The position numbers were made by a program, and so were the translations under genes. Of a stretch of 64,000 nucleotides of DNA, positions 41,506 to 50,769 are shown in pieces; the first letter of the stretch is position 1, and each line of letters opens with the position of its first letter. The notes under the pieces were generated by a model that was given only the letters and a program-made list of their open reading frames with translations, did no database searches and was not told the origin of the DNA. Source of the stretch: Arthrobacter sp. StoSoilB22 (GTDB taxonomy: Bacteria; Actinomycetota; Actinomycetes; Actinomycetales; Micrococcaceae); contig NZ_AP024652.1 of assembly GCF_019977315.1 (NCBI RefSeq), positions 4,490,427-4,554,426 on the forward strand. The letters run 5' to 3'.

Positions 41506-43015
41506 CGCTGTTTACCTCCGTACGCTGGGGTGCTTTGGGATCGGTAGTCTCCACCGTAGCCCGGGGACGCCACGGCAGGACTGACCGTGACGGGCGGAAC
41601 ACATCGAGCCGCAACCAGTCCCGGGCACCGTCGAATGGTCCCCCATGCGGATCATCCTCGCCATGGGCGCGGAGTGGGTCTTGGGCGGGATCCCAGATAT
41701 CCATCACCACCCGCGCCATGAGATAGGCGGTGGCAACCATGTGCAATCCCACGGCCAGCACGTAGTAGGACATGTCTATGTTGTGCTGGACGGAGCCGCC
41801 GCTGGTCGTTTGGCCCAAGTACATCCAGACGGCCGCCCAGTGCAGCCCCTCGGCCGCTTGCCAGATGAGGAAGTCGCGCCAGCGGGGCCGGGCCAGGGCA
41901 AGCAGCGGTATGAGCCATATGACGAACTGCGGGGAGTACACCTTGTTGGTCAGAATGAAGGCGGCAACCAGAAGGAACATCAGTTGGGCCAACCGGGGTC
42001 GCCGTGGGGAGCAGAGGGCCAAAGCACCAATAAGGACGCACGCGAGGACGAACAGGGACAGGGCCAGCGCGTTGACGGTTGCGCCGTCAATCTGAACCCA
42101 GCGAACCCGGTCAGCCACGAGGTTGTAAGCGAACCACGGTGAGCTGTACCCGGCAGGGCGGTTTTGGCTGAATTCGAAGAAGTATCCCCATCCCGATGGA
42201 TTCAGTGCTGCTATGGGCAGATTCACTGCCAGCCAGGATGCCAAGGCTGTACCAGCAGTAATGAAGAATGAGCGCAGCTTGCCGGTGCGCAAAGCCAGCA
42301 CCAGCACTGCACCAAGTAGGAGGACCGGATACATCTTGGTGGCCGCTCCTAAGCCGATGAACACACCGGCCAGGATCAGCTTGTCCCGCGAGAAGAAGTA
42401 CATGGCCAGGGCCAGCAGTCCCACGGCCCACATGTCCCAGTTGATGAATCCGGCCAGAATGATCCCCGGGGCCACTGCCACCATGGCGGCGTCCCAGGGG
42501 CGGAGCCTGTTGATCCTTGCGGTCAGGAGCACCGTGACGATCCAAACGGCGACTATCAGTGTTGCGTTGATGTCGAAGTAGCCCAGCACGCGCTCGTTTC
42601 CAGCGCCTTGGCCGGGCACGAGCAGGGCCGTGATGCCGGCGATGACGCCCATCAGCACCGGGTATTCGAACAGGCTGCCTTGGGTGAAGAACGGAAGGGC
42701 ACCGTCACCCAGGCCGCGGTTCCGGAAAAGCTCCGGAAAATCCGAATAGCACGTCGCATAGAACTGGCCGGGAGTCTCCCAGCCACGGACTCGGCAGTAG
42801 TCCTTGGCGAGCACAGCCAGCAGTGCAGCGAATACGGTGAGGATGATCAGGACGCGTTCCACAGTGAACGGACCGGACGCCACCTTCCCGGGGGAGGAGT
42901 GTTTCCCCAAGGGCCCGCCCACAAGTTCAGTGAAATTTCGAAGCAGGGAGTCACTGCGGCTTGGAACCACAAAGCGGGCACGTTTTTGCAGCCGGTGAGG
43001 CTTCGTATCCTGCAT
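41498..43015 (-). CDS. DUF2029/GT87-like polytopic membrane glycosyltransferase
   Basis: 505 residues, about ten membrane segments. Features of the polyprenyl-phosphate-sugar mannosyltransferase-like family (GT87) include YCYSDFPELFRNRGLGDGALPFF-type loop residues with the acidic SDFPEL, LFEYPVLMG, and FINWDMWAVGLLALAMYF. In actinobacteria these enzymes build cell-envelope glycans. It is cotranscribed with the oxidoreductase (8-bp overlap). Donor and acceptor unknown. Confidence 0.88.
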   Translation of the reverse strand: MQDTKPHRLQKRARFVVPSRSDSLLRNFTELVGGPLGKHSSPGKVASGPFTVERVLIILTVFAALLAVLAKDYCRVRGWETPGQFYATCYSDFPELFRNRGLGDGALPFFTQGSLFEYPVLMGVIAGITALLVPGQGAGNERVLGYFDINATLIVAVWIVTVLLTARINRLRPWDAAMVAVAPGIILAGFINWDMWAVGLLALAMYFFSRDKLILAGVFIGLGAATKMYPVLLLGAVLVLALRTGKLRSFFITAGTALASWLAVNLPIAALNPSGWGYFFEFSQNRPAGYSSPWFAYNLVADRVRWVQIDGATVNALALSLFVLACVLIGALALCSPRRPRLAQLMFLLVAAFILTNKVYSPQFVIWLIPLLALARPRWRDFLIWQAAEGLHWAAVWMYLGQTTSGGSVQHNIDMSYYVLAVGLHMVATAYLMARVVMDIWDPAQDPLRAHGEDDPHGGPFDGARDWLRLDVFRPSRSVLPWRPRATVETTDPKAPQRTEVNSDG

Positions 43016-43084
43016 GGGATCGAGCTTACAGTCCTCCGGGGTTCCACAAGATGAGGAGTTCAGGGTTCCCCACGTTAAAAGGGG

Positions 43085-43114
43085 AGGAGCCCACGCGTAG
43101 CCGCGTGGGCTCCT
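43085..43114 (-). terminator. Terminator after the 46-residue gene
   Basis: AGGAGCCCACGCG pairs perfectly with CGCGTGGGCTCCT around TAGC; CCCCTTTT follows in the minus-strand RNA. It lies between the small gene (43171-43311) and the start of the GT87-like gene. Confidence 0.85.
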
Positions 43115-43170
43115 TGAGGTTCAGCATGAATGTGTGGCATCTGAACTCCTTCGGGCTCAGCCGTTGGGCA

Positions 43171-43311
43171 TCAGCGGATGAGTCCCATCTGGTGCAGGAC
43201 AACGTAGACGTCTTCACGGCGCTGGTCAAGCAACTGGCCATTGAACAGGGTGCGGTCCTTGGGAGCATTGGTGCTCTTGACGAACCGCATTTCTTCAGGG
43301 CGTTTTCGCAT
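43171..43311 (-). CDS. 46-residue protein with a very strong ribosome binding site, unknown function
   Basis: A short gene missed by length filters. AAAGGAGGTGAACC lies directly before ATG 43311. The product starts MRKRPEEMRFVKSTNAPKDR and ends LHQMGLIR, with 13 basic or acidic residues in the first 20. It is soluble, has no cysteine, no membrane segment and no family I recognise. A dedicated terminator follows 57 bp after the stop. The strong translation signals and its own transcription unit make it a credible abundant small protein. Confidence 0.75.
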   Translation of the reverse strand: MRKRPEEMRFVKSTNAPKDRTLFNGQLLDQRREDVYVVLHQMGLIR

Positions 43312-43909
43312 GGTTCACCTCCTTTCGGGAGATATGTAGTCGGAATTTAGACGCACCAATTAGAGCCATATGAATTCACAAGAAATCCAGACTAAAAGGG
43401 CATAAATAACCGAGGCTAATAAAGGGGATTCGCGGACTGAACCCAAAAGGGATTCGTCGTGCAATAGCGCGTGCTTCCGGCAGCCGACCCAACAAGAAGC
43501 TGGTTCCGAACTATGGGGAAACTGCGCACCCGCGGCATGCTGCGTGGGTCCGCGCCTACAACTGACTACTCAGCCATCCAAAGATAGGAGGGCCTTAAGG
43601 AATACCGCCGGCAACAGGCCGGTCCGGTAATTCAGGAGTGGGTCAGAGAGCAAAAATGGCGCATGTCATCAGCAGAGGCCGGGGTAGCAGTGACGGTCAA
43701 CTTCCGTCCGCTAGTCAAAGTAATCATTTTTCCCAACCTCCTTCCGGCCTTTACAGCCTGCTGTGGCATTGTCCCGGTTGACTGTACCGGTGAATGCGCG
43801 CCTTGTTCCCGGCGGGTCGCTCTGGGAACAAGATATAAGCTACCCCATGTAGCTGGAGTTTGACCAGCGAAATTAGCTAATTCGCCTAAATTTTCTTTAA
43901 ATACGAGTT
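43312..43909. other. 598-bp intergenic region without a recognised gene
   Basis: It lies between the small gene and the histidine phosphatase gene and must contain the promoter of the former. It is less GC-rich than its surroundings, especially 43866-43912. A 96-codon reading frame on the minus strand (43632-43922) lacks a ribosome binding site and protein-like composition. I see no repeat or clear RNA structure. Confidence 0.6.
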
Positions 43910-44491
43910 TTATAGTCCCCAACGCACAATTGCAGGCGTCCGCTTATCCCAGCCGAGGGTGCACACTTTGGCCGTTCCCAGAATGAAGTGTCGGCCTTCG
44001 CTTGCATCCATTTCGAGCCAGCGGGCGGTAAGTATGCGGGAGAAATGACCGTGGGCCACTATCAGAACGTTGTCCATTCCTGATTCCAGGACTCGTCCAA
44101 TGATCTTGTCGGCCCGGGCAGCAACCTCATCCAGGGTTTCCCCGTTGGGGACGCCATCTGTCCAGATGAGGTAGTCCGGGTTGTCCTTGCGGATCAGGTC
44201 CGAGCTGATGCCTTCATAGTCGCCGTAGTTCCATTCCACTGCCAGCGGCTCATGGACGGCCTCCGGGTAGCCTGCGAGTTCTGCCGTGCGGCGGGCGCGG
44301 CGCAGCGGCGAGGTCAGGACGAGGTCGAAGTCGATGCCTTCCAGGACCTTGCGTGCCTCAACAGCCTGCTGCTCGCCCTCAACGGTGAGGGGAAGGTCAG
44401 TCAGACCGGTGTACTGGCCGCTTTTGGACCATTCGGTCTCGCCGTGGCGAAGGATCCAGAGTTGCGGACGCGGTGAAGTCGCATCGTTCAT
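43910..44491 (-). CDS. Histidine phosphatase family protein (phosphoglycerate mutase-like)
   Basis: 193 residues with the LRHGETEWSKSGQYTGLTDLPLT catalytic motif at the N-terminus (RHG histidine), a central acid residue in EWNYGDYEG, and the second catalytic histidine in VLIVAHGHFSRIL. Cofactor-dependent phosphatase/mutase fold; substrate unknown. Its ATG overlaps the end of pcnA (ATGA), so the two are coupled. Confidence 0.93.
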   Translation of the reverse strand: MNDATSPRPQLWILRHGETEWSKSGQYTGLTDLPLTVEGEQQAVEARKVLEGIDFDLVLTSPLRRARRTAELAGYPEAVHEPLAVEWNYGDYEGISSDLIRKDNPDYLIWTDGVPNGETLDEVAARADKIIGRVLESGMDNVLIVAHGHFSRILTARWLEMDASEGRHFILGTAKVCTLGWDKRTPAIVRWGL

Positions 44492-45957
44492 GAGGGCTCC
44501 TCAGTTTCGGTCAATGGCTCGACGACGGCGGACTCGGGTTGCGCTTCCCACCACGCCATGAGTTTCTCCTCGGCTTCCTCGGGGGACAGTGGTCCGTGTT
44601 CCATCCGCTCTTCCAGAAGGAACTTATAGGCCCTCCCCACCACGGGGCCAGGCTTCAGTCCCAGAAGCGCCATGATCTGCGCTCCGTCCAAGTCAGGCCG
44701 GACAGCCGCCAGTGATTCCTGTTCCAGCAGCTTCGAGATGCGGTGCTCAAGGTCATCGTAGGCGAACGACAGGCGGTCGGCCTTGCGTTGGTTACGCGTG
44801 GTGACGTCGGACCGTGTGAGGCGGTGGAGGCGTTCCAGCAAGGGACCGGCGTCGGTCACGTAGCGGCGGACTGCGGAGTCACTCCAGCCGGCATCGCCGT
44901 AGCCGTAGAACCGCATGTGGAGTTCCACCAGGCGGGAAACAGCTTTGATCGACTCATTGTCGAAACGCAGTGCCTTCATTCTCTTCGCCGTCAGCTTGGA
45001 CCCCACAACATCGTGGTGGCGGAAGCTGACCGCGCCGCCCGGTTCAAAGCGGCGCGTAGCCGGCTTGCCGACGTCGTGCATCAACGCGGCGAACCGCAAC
45101 ACAAAGTCGGGGCCGGGAACCGGGCCGTCAGGACCCGTTTCCAAGGCAGCAGCCTGCTCCAACACCTGCAGCGAGTGCTGGTACACGTCCTTGTGCCGGT
45201 GGTGCTCGTCGGCTTCGAGGCGCAGCGCGGAAACTTCGGGGAGCACGAACTCAGCCAGCCCGGTGTCCACCAGGAGATCAATGCCCACACGGGGGTGCGC
45301 TCCATTGATGAGCTTGACCAGTTCTTCCCGGACACGCTCGGCGGAGATGATCTTGATGCGGTCGGCCATTTGGGACATGGCCAGCCGGACGTCGTCGTGG
45401 ACCGACACGCCGAGCTGGGAAGCGAAACGGGCCGCGCGCATCATGCGCAAGGGATCGTCGGAGAATGATGACTCCGGGGCACCCGGCGTGGCGAGCTCCG
45501 AGGCGTGGAGGTCGCGGACGCCGCCGAACGGATCCACGAGTTCAAGGCTGGGCAGCCGCAGCGCCATGGCGTTGATGGTGAAGTCGCGGCGCAGGAGGTC
45601 GTCCTTCAGGGAGTTGCCGAACGCCACCACGGGCTTCCGCGAATCGGGATCATAAGCTTCTGCACGGTACGTGGTGATTTCGATCTGGAAACCACTCTTC
45701 TTCATCCCGATCGTGCCGAAAGCACGGCCGATTTCCCAGAAGTTGTCCGCCCACTTCTTGATGACGCCAATGGTCTGGTCCGGCGTTGCGTCGGTGGTGA
45801 AATCGAGGTCCGGGGATGTCCTTCCCAGGAAGAGGTCGCGCACAGGTCCACCCACCAGCGACAGCTCGAAGCCGGCATCGACAAAGCGCTGCCCGAGGTC
45901 GAGCACCACCGGGTCGATGGTGAAGTTAACTGAAGAGCTGTCCAATACGTGCGCCAT
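44488..45957 (-). CDS. pcnA: CCA tRNA nucleotidyltransferase
   Basis: 489 residues of the actinobacterial CCA-adding enzyme/poly(A) polymerase family. The nucleotidyltransferase head holds LVGGPVRDLFLGRTSPDLDFTTDATPDQT (DxD metal site); RRDFTINAMALRLP follows. An HD domain lies near residue 290 (ALMHDVGKPATRRF). It adds CCA to tRNA 3' ends; the local tRNA-Leu does not encode CCA, which fits the need. Divergent from the NUDIX gene, as in mycobacteria. Confidence 0.96.
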   Translation of the reverse strand: MAHVLDSSSVNFTIDPVVLDLGQRFVDAGFELSLVGGPVRDLFLGRTSPDLDFTTDATPDQTIGVIKKWADNFWEIGRAFGTIGMKKSGFQIEITTYRAEAYDPDSRKPVVAFGNSLKDDLLRRDFTINAMALRLPSLELVDPFGGVRDLHASELATPGAPESSFSDDPLRMMRAARFASQLGVSVHDDVRLAMSQMADRIKIISAERVREELVKLINGAHPRVGIDLLVDTGLAEFVLPEVSALRLEADEHHRHKDVYQHSLQVLEQAAALETGPDGPVPGPDFVLRFAALMHDVGKPATRRFEPGGAVSFRHHDVVGSKLTAKRMKALRFDNESIKAVSRLVELHMRFYGYGDAGWSDSAVRRYVTDAGPLLERLHRLTRSDVTTRNQRKADRLSFAYDDLEHRISKLLEQESLAAVRPDLDGAQIMALLGLKPGPVVGRAYKFLLEERMEHGPLSPEEAEEKLMAWWEAQPESAVVEPLTETEEPS

Positions 45958-46105
45958 AGTCCCTTAAGCTTGGCAGATTTTTACTCGGCAGTGGGCCACT
46001 GTTCCATGCGAAATCAGGCATGTGTCCACAGACCATCGCCCGTAGTCCATCTTGTGGCCATGTCCCGGTCATCACTCCGGGGCAAGAGTCGTTAGAGTGG
46101 ACCTC

Positions 46106-46657
46106 ATGGCCAACCCGATCCCGAGCGCTCCTGGCAGGAGGACAAACGCACCGTTGCCGTCGGCAATCGGTGCACACGTCGCGCCTGCCCAGCAGCACCC
46201 GGTGCAGGCCTCGCTTCCCACTGTGGAGGAAGTGTCAGCCGGCGGTGTCGTAGTAGACACGTCCGACGGCGAACTCCGGGTTGCGATCATCGCCCGCCTT
46301 AACAGGGGCGGCCGGCTTGAGTGGTGCCTCCCGAAGGGCCACCCGGAAGGTCGCGAGAACAACGAGGAAGCCGCTGTACGCGAGATCGCCGAGGAAACCG
46401 GCATCGAAGGCAGCATCCTGGCGCCCCTGGGCAGCATCGACTACTGGTTCACCGTGAGCGGCCACCGCGTCCATAAGACCGTGCACCATTTTCTTCTGCG
46501 GGCAACGGGTGGAGAGCTGACTATCGAGAATGATCCGGACCAGGAAGCCGTTGACGCCGCCTGGGTTCCCATCCAGGAACTGGCCCGAAAATTGTCCTTC
46601 CCGAATGAACGCCGCATCGCCGATTTGGCACGGGAAGTGCTGCCCGAACATCTCTGA
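46106..46657 (+). CDS. NUDIX hydrolase
   Basis: 183 residues. The NUDIX box GHPEGRENNEEAAVREIAEETGI fits Gx5Ex7REUxEExGU. An N-terminal stretch of about 45 residues is Pro/Ala-rich and probably disordered. Corresponds in position to mutT4 of Mycobacterium (between pcnA and mviN). Substrate not predictable. ATG 46106 is chosen; upstream in-frame sequence is not protein-like. Confidence 0.93.
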   Translation: MANPIPSAPGRRTNAPLPSAIGAHVAPAQQHPVQASLPTVEEVSAGGVVVDTSDGELRVAIIARLNRGGRLEWCLPKGHPEGRENNEEAAVREIAEETGIEGSILAPLGSIDYWFTVSGHRVHKTVHHFLLRATGGELTIENDPDQEAVDAAWVPIQELARKLSFPNERRIADLAREVLPEHL

Positions 46658-46683
46658 CCCGGGTACATGGGACGATAAAGGCG

Positions 46684-48696
46684 ATGTCTGAAGCCAAAAC
46701 CACCCAGTCCGTTCAGTCCGGAGAAGCACGTTCCAGCGCCATCATGGCCGCAGGAACGCTCGTTTCCCGGTTCCTTGGCTTCGCCAAAACGTGGATGCTC
46801 GGCGCCGCCCTCGGCCTGGGTTCCACCATCAATGACACGTTCATTAACGCGAACAACCTGCCGAACCTGATCTTCCTGCTGGTTGCCGGCGGCGTGTTTA
46901 ACGCCGTCCTGGTCCCACAGATCATTAAGGCCAGCAAAGCCCCGGACCGCGGCGCGGACTACATCAGCCGCCTGCTGACACTGGCAGTACTGGTGCTTTT
47001 GGCGTTGACGGCGCTGGTGACACTGGCGGCACCCTTAGTCATCGACCTCACCACCCAGGGCTACTCCGAACAACAAAAAGCCCTGGCAGTGACCTTCGCT
47101 TTCTGGTGCCTACCCCAGATCTTCTTCTACGGGCTCTACGCCCTTCTCACGCAGGTGCTGAACGCCCACGGAGCGTTCGGCCCAGCCATGTGGGCCCCCA
47201 TTCTCAACAACCTTGTGGCAATCGCAGGCCTGGGCATGTTCATTTGGCTTCTGGGCGAGAACGTCTACAACCCCCACACCCTGGACAATTGGGGGCCCAC
47301 GCAGACGCTTCTGATTGCCGGCTTCTCCACTTTCGGTGTGGTCGCGCAGACTGCCATTCTCCTCATCCCCGTCTTCCGCCTGCGCCTCGGCCTGCGTCCG
47401 CGGTTCGGCTGGCGCGGCGTTGGACTCGGCCAGGCAGCAAAGCTGAGCGTCTGGACCCTGGCGACCGCCGCCGTCGGACAGTTGGCGTTCCTGTACGTCA
47501 TGAGGATCGCCACCATTCCCGGTGCCGAGCGCCTCCGTCTGAGCAACGCGGGCAATACCGTGGCCGCGGCGGTTCTGCCCGGCAACGCCGTCCTGGAAGT
47601 CGCGAGCCAGCTCTACCTGTTGCCGCACTCGATCATCGCTTTGTCCTTGGCTACCGTTCTCTTCAACCGCATGACACGTGCATCGCAGGACGGCAACAAG
47701 GCCGAACTGCGGGATGCCCTGTCCCATGGCCTCCGCACTATGGCCGTTGCCACCGTTTTCGGTGCCTTGGCGCTGTTCGCGTTGGCCGGCCCGCTGGGAA
47801 TGTTCTTCTCCGGTGGCGAGCCGCAGGACGGCGTCATGCTGGCGCAGACTCTCACCATCCTCGCGCTGAGCACACCGTTCCTGAGCGCCAACTTCATGAT
47901 GTCGCGGGTGTTCTACGCCAACGAGGACGCCCGCACGCCCCTGTACGTCCAATTGTGGCTAGCTGTGATTTACGTGGTGGGCGCGTTCTTCATCCAGTTC
48001 CTTCCCGTGGGACAGATCATCTACGCGATCGCCATCCTCTACACACTGGGCAACATTCTCTCCGTGGTGATCAGCGTGGTGTTCCTGCGCCGCCTGCTCG
48101 GTCACCTCGACGGTCCCCGGATCGCCAATTCGTACATCCGCATGGGCTACGCAGGCTTGGGTTCCGCGCTTGCCGGCGCAGGGGCTCTGTGGCTTCTGGG
48201 AAGCTACCGTGCCGACGGCTTCGCATGGAGCAGCCGCCCGGCCGCCCTGGTGACCGTGGTGGTCGTCGGGCCTGTCATGCTCCTCGCATACCTAGTCCTC
48301 CTGCGCGTCTTCCACGTCACCGAACTGCGCGACCTCCTGCGTCCGCTCATGGGTCGTCTGGGTCGCGGTGTCCCCGCGCCCGTTGGCGCCCCCGCGGAAC
48401 CCACGACGCCGGCACGCGCCACGGTCTCGGACGATACCGGTTTGATTCCGCGCATCTCCGGTGAGTTCGATGCCGCTTCCTTCAGGGCAGGGCCGGCGCT
48501 TGCACCCCAGCGCGCCGCCGAACCCACCGAAGACTCGCCCGAGGCGCCCAAGACGTATCTTCCTGAGGAGGACACGCCCAGCACAGCCCGTGGCGGCAAG
48601 TTCAAACCACAGGTCCCGCTGCCGGGTCGACGCACCTACCAGGGCGACGCCGGACAGAATCCTTACTTCCCCGCGCGTGGAAACCACAGGAAGTAA
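46684..48696 (+). CDS. murJ: Lipid II flippase MurJ
   Basis: 670 residues with fourteen hydrophobic segments. Typical MurJ regions: AGTLVSRFLGFAKTWMLGAALGLGSTINDTFINANNLPNL and SQLYLLPHSIIALSLATVLFNRM. Unlike the mycobacterial MviN fusion, the protein stops after a 110-residue cytoplasmic tail rich in Pro, Thr and acidic residues. The tail contains several threonines (for example PTTPARATVSDDTG) that could be kinase targets. The next gene encodes the pseudokinase part. Confidence 0.95.
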   Translation: MSEAKTTQSVQSGEARSSAIMAAGTLVSRFLGFAKTWMLGAALGLGSTINDTFINANNLPNLIFLLVAGGVFNAVLVPQIIKASKAPDRGADYISRLLTLAVLVLLALTALVTLAAPLVIDLTTQGYSEQQKALAVTFAFWCLPQIFFYGLYALLTQVLNAHGAFGPAMWAPILNNLVAIAGLGMFIWLLGENVYNPHTLDNWGPTQTLLIAGFSTFGVVAQTAILLIPVFRLRLGLRPRFGWRGVGLGQAAKLSVWTLATAAVGQLAFLYVMRIATIPGAERLRLSNAGNTVAAAVLPGNAVLEVASQLYLLPHSIIALSLATVLFNRMTRASQDGNKAELRDALSHGLRTMAVATVFGALALFALAGPLGMFFSGGEPQDGVMLAQTLTILALSTPFLSANFMMSRVFYANEDARTPLYVQLWLAVIYVVGAFFIQFLPVGQIIYAIAILYTLGNILSVVISVVFLRRLLGHLDGPRIANSYIRMGYAGLGSALAGAGALWLLGSYRADGFAWSSRPAALVTVVVVGPVMLLAYLVLLRVFHVTELRDLLRPLMGRLGRGVPAPVGAPAEPTTPARATVSDDTGLIPRISGEFDAASFRAGPALAPQRAAEPTEDSPEAPKTYLPEEDTPSTARGGKFKPQVPLPGRRTYQGDAGQNPYFPARGNHRK

Positions 48697-48835
48697 GCCG
48701 GTGCCGCCAACGTGGGCGGCGGACCTCAATCCGCTAGGCTAGAAACGAATATAGGTAGTTGCAGAAGTGGCACAACCGGTCAGCCGGGTGCGCCATGCGC
48801 AGGACCGCAGCTCCCGGACAGCCTAGGAGGAACAC

Positions 48836-50536
48836 GTGTCCCACCCGATCGACGTCGGATCAGTACTTGGCGGCCGCTATAAGGTCACGGCCAATGTACT
48901 GACCTCGCATGACCAAGATCAGGTGCTCGACGGCGTGGACCAGGTCCTCAACCGTCCCGTGAGCATCCTTGTTGCCGGTCCTGGAAATGCTGAGCAAGTG
49001 GCCCAGAGCGCCCGCGAAGTAGCCACAGGGGAGCGTCCGGGCCACGTTCAGATTCTGGACCTTGGCATCAGTGAGAACACCACCTACCTGATCACCAACC
49101 ACAGCACCGCCCCGGACCTCCTGGACCTGGTGGTTGCCACCAACCCGCCTTACATCGAGCCCTTCTTCACAGAGACGCTCGGTAGCGAAATCTTCGGGCA
49201 GCCGCGGACCTATGAGCCTGAGACGTACGACGGCCTGTACGAGGATGACGAGCACGAAGCCGAATACATCCAGTACGACGAAAACGGATACCCCATCCCG
49301 TCGGAGTATGACGAGCCGGAGTCTGAGTCTGCCGCGCCAACACGAGCAGCGCCGCACGTGCCGCCCATGCCTTCGTCCAGCCCGTCCTCGCCCAAGAGCG
49401 GCATCGCGGGCAAGCTCGCTGCGGCTGCAGCCGGAGCCGGGGCAGCGGGCGTTGCCGCCGCTGCGGCGCTGAAGCACGCGGGTTCCAAGAACAACGACGC
49501 CGGTGCTGCCGCGAACGGTTCTGCCGGTGCTTCCGGCGCTGGTTCTGCCAACGCTGGTTCTGCCGGAGCTGGGAACGGAGCGTCGCCTGCTACCGCGTCG
49601 CAGCCTCCCACCCAAGCCGTTTCCTCGCAAGCTGCCAGCCCTGAGCCTGCTACACGTGAGCCTGTCAGCCGCGATTCGCGTACGGAACCCAAGGTTTCGC
49701 TATGGTCCGAAGAGGACTACGGGTTTAGCGACCGAGGAGCAGCAGCTGGCTCTGCCGGTGCAGCTGCTGGTGGTTTCGGAAGCCGCGGCAACGGCTCCGG
49801 CTACGATCGGACGGCGAACACCTTCCCGGCATCCTCCGCTGTAACCGATGACTACGAGGACGAGGAAGTTTACGAGGATGATGCTCCTGAGAAGGAGCCG
49901 CGTTCCCTTCGCTGGCTGGTAGGTGGCCTCCTTGCCGCCGTTTTGGTGGTGGGACTCGTCCTTGCTGTCACCAACCTTGGCAGCCTCCTGCCGAGCGGGG
50001 CACCGGCTGCAACGCAAAGCACACCCGCGCCTCAGACCTCCGCCCCGGAGACTGAGGAGCCTGAGCCAACCGAGGCCCCGGCGCCTGCCGCGCCGCCGGC
50101 CATCGAAGGGATCACCCGCCTGGGCGACTTCCCCTTCGCTGCCACCTATGACAAGGACCTTGCCAGGGCCTTTGACGGCAACGCCGCCAGCTACTGGTCA
50201 GATATGGAATTTGCGTCGGCCAACTGGGGCGGGCTCTTCGAAGATATGCCGCTGGTGGTCAAGCTCAAGGAACCCACAGAGGTGAAATCCGTTGTCCTCA
50301 ACCAGTTGGGTGGCTCCGGCGGTAGCATCAGCGTCTACACCAACGATCGTCCTGCCATGGATGGTGCCAAGCTGGTGGGAACCAACAGCTTCACATCACC
50401 TGAACTGACCATGCCGCTTGCGGCACCGACGCAGACCCAGTACGTCATTGTGGTCATCAGCGCCCTTCCCAAGCTAGCCGCCCCGAAGACGCGCTTCGGA
50501 TTCGGTCTGCGCCTGGCAGAGGTCACCGTTCAGTAG
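48836..50536 (+). CDS. Pseudokinase-like N-lobe + membrane helix + discoidin-like extracellular domain (split MviN C-terminal half)
   Basis: 566 residues from GTG 48836 (AGGAGG 5 bases upstream). Residues 7-105 read like the small lobe of a protein kinase (GSVLGGRYKVTANVLTSHD, then NRPVSILV) but the conserved Lys and the catalytic loop are missing. A long Ala/Gly/Ser/acidic linker (115-365) precedes one membrane helix (WLVGGLLAAVLVVGLVLAVT). The last 140 residues (FDGNAASYWSDMEF onward) resemble a galactose-binding/F5-8 C domain. The arrangement matches the C-terminal half of mycobacterial MviN. Confidence 0.8.
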   Translation: MSHPIDVGSVLGGRYKVTANVLTSHDQDQVLDGVDQVLNRPVSILVAGPGNAEQVAQSAREVATGERPGHVQILDLGISENTTYLITNHSTAPDLLDLVVATNPPYIEPFFTETLGSEIFGQPRTYEPETYDGLYEDDEHEAEYIQYDENGYPIPSEYDEPESESAAPTRAAPHVPPMPSSSPSSPKSGIAGKLAAAAAGAGAAGVAAAAALKHAGSKNNDAGAAANGSAGASGAGSANAGSAGAGNGASPATASQPPTQAVSSQAASPEPATREPVSRDSRTEPKVSLWSEEDYGFSDRGAAAGSAGAAAGGFGSRGNGSGYDRTANTFPASSAVTDDYEDEEVYEDDAPEKEPRSLRWLVGGLLAAVLVVGLVLAVTNLGSLLPSGAPAATQSTPAPQTSAPETEEPEPTEAPAPAAPPAIEGITRLGDFPFAATYDKDLARAFDGNAASYWSDMEFASANWGGLFEDMPLVVKLKEPTEVKSVVLNQLGGSGGSISVYTNDRPAMDGAKLVGTNSFTSPELTMPLAAPTQTQYVIVVISALPKLAAPKTRFGFGLRLAEVTVQ

Positions 50537-50541
50537 CAGCA

Positions 50542-50605
50542 CCCAACTAAGTAGCAGTTGAGGCCGTTTTGACTTATCAAAACGGCCTCTACTGCTACTC
50601 AGTTC
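50542..50605. repeat. Dispersed palindrome, copy 3
   Basis: CCCAACTAAGTAGCAGT then GAGGCCGTTTTGA, loop CTTAT, and the complement ending ACTGCTACTCAGTT. It starts 5 bp after the stop of the pseudokinase gene. Same outer arms (CCCAACT, AGTAGCAG / CTGCTACT) and TTTTGA..TCAAAA core as copies 1 and 2. Confidence 0.8.
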
Positions 50606-50652
50606 AGTGTCACCGCTTAGATTCGCTACGCGTGCAGACGGTACCCTGAGTG

Positions 50653-50769
50653 ATGGTGGCCTTCACGGTCCTCAACTCCAACGGAATATTTGGAACGCAA
50701 CAGGGGTTGAGTCAGATGGCTGCCCCGAAAGCCGCAGCATCGACTAAGGAAGAGGTTCACGCCAAGTGA
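50653..50769 (+). other. Possible leader ORF overlapping the trxB start
   Basis: A 38-codon frame (ATG 50653; a shorter version starts at ATG 50716) ends AAG TGA, where the TGA overlaps the GTG start of trxB. The peptide (ending STKEEVHAK) has no known family. The overlap would allow translational coupling, since trxB lacks a well-placed ribosome binding site, but the frame may be chance. Confidence 0.3.

Noticed and set aside
43632..43922. 96-codon minus-strand frame upstream of the phosphatase gene
   Set aside because: No ribosome binding site, overlaps the end of the real phosphatase gene, not protein-like.
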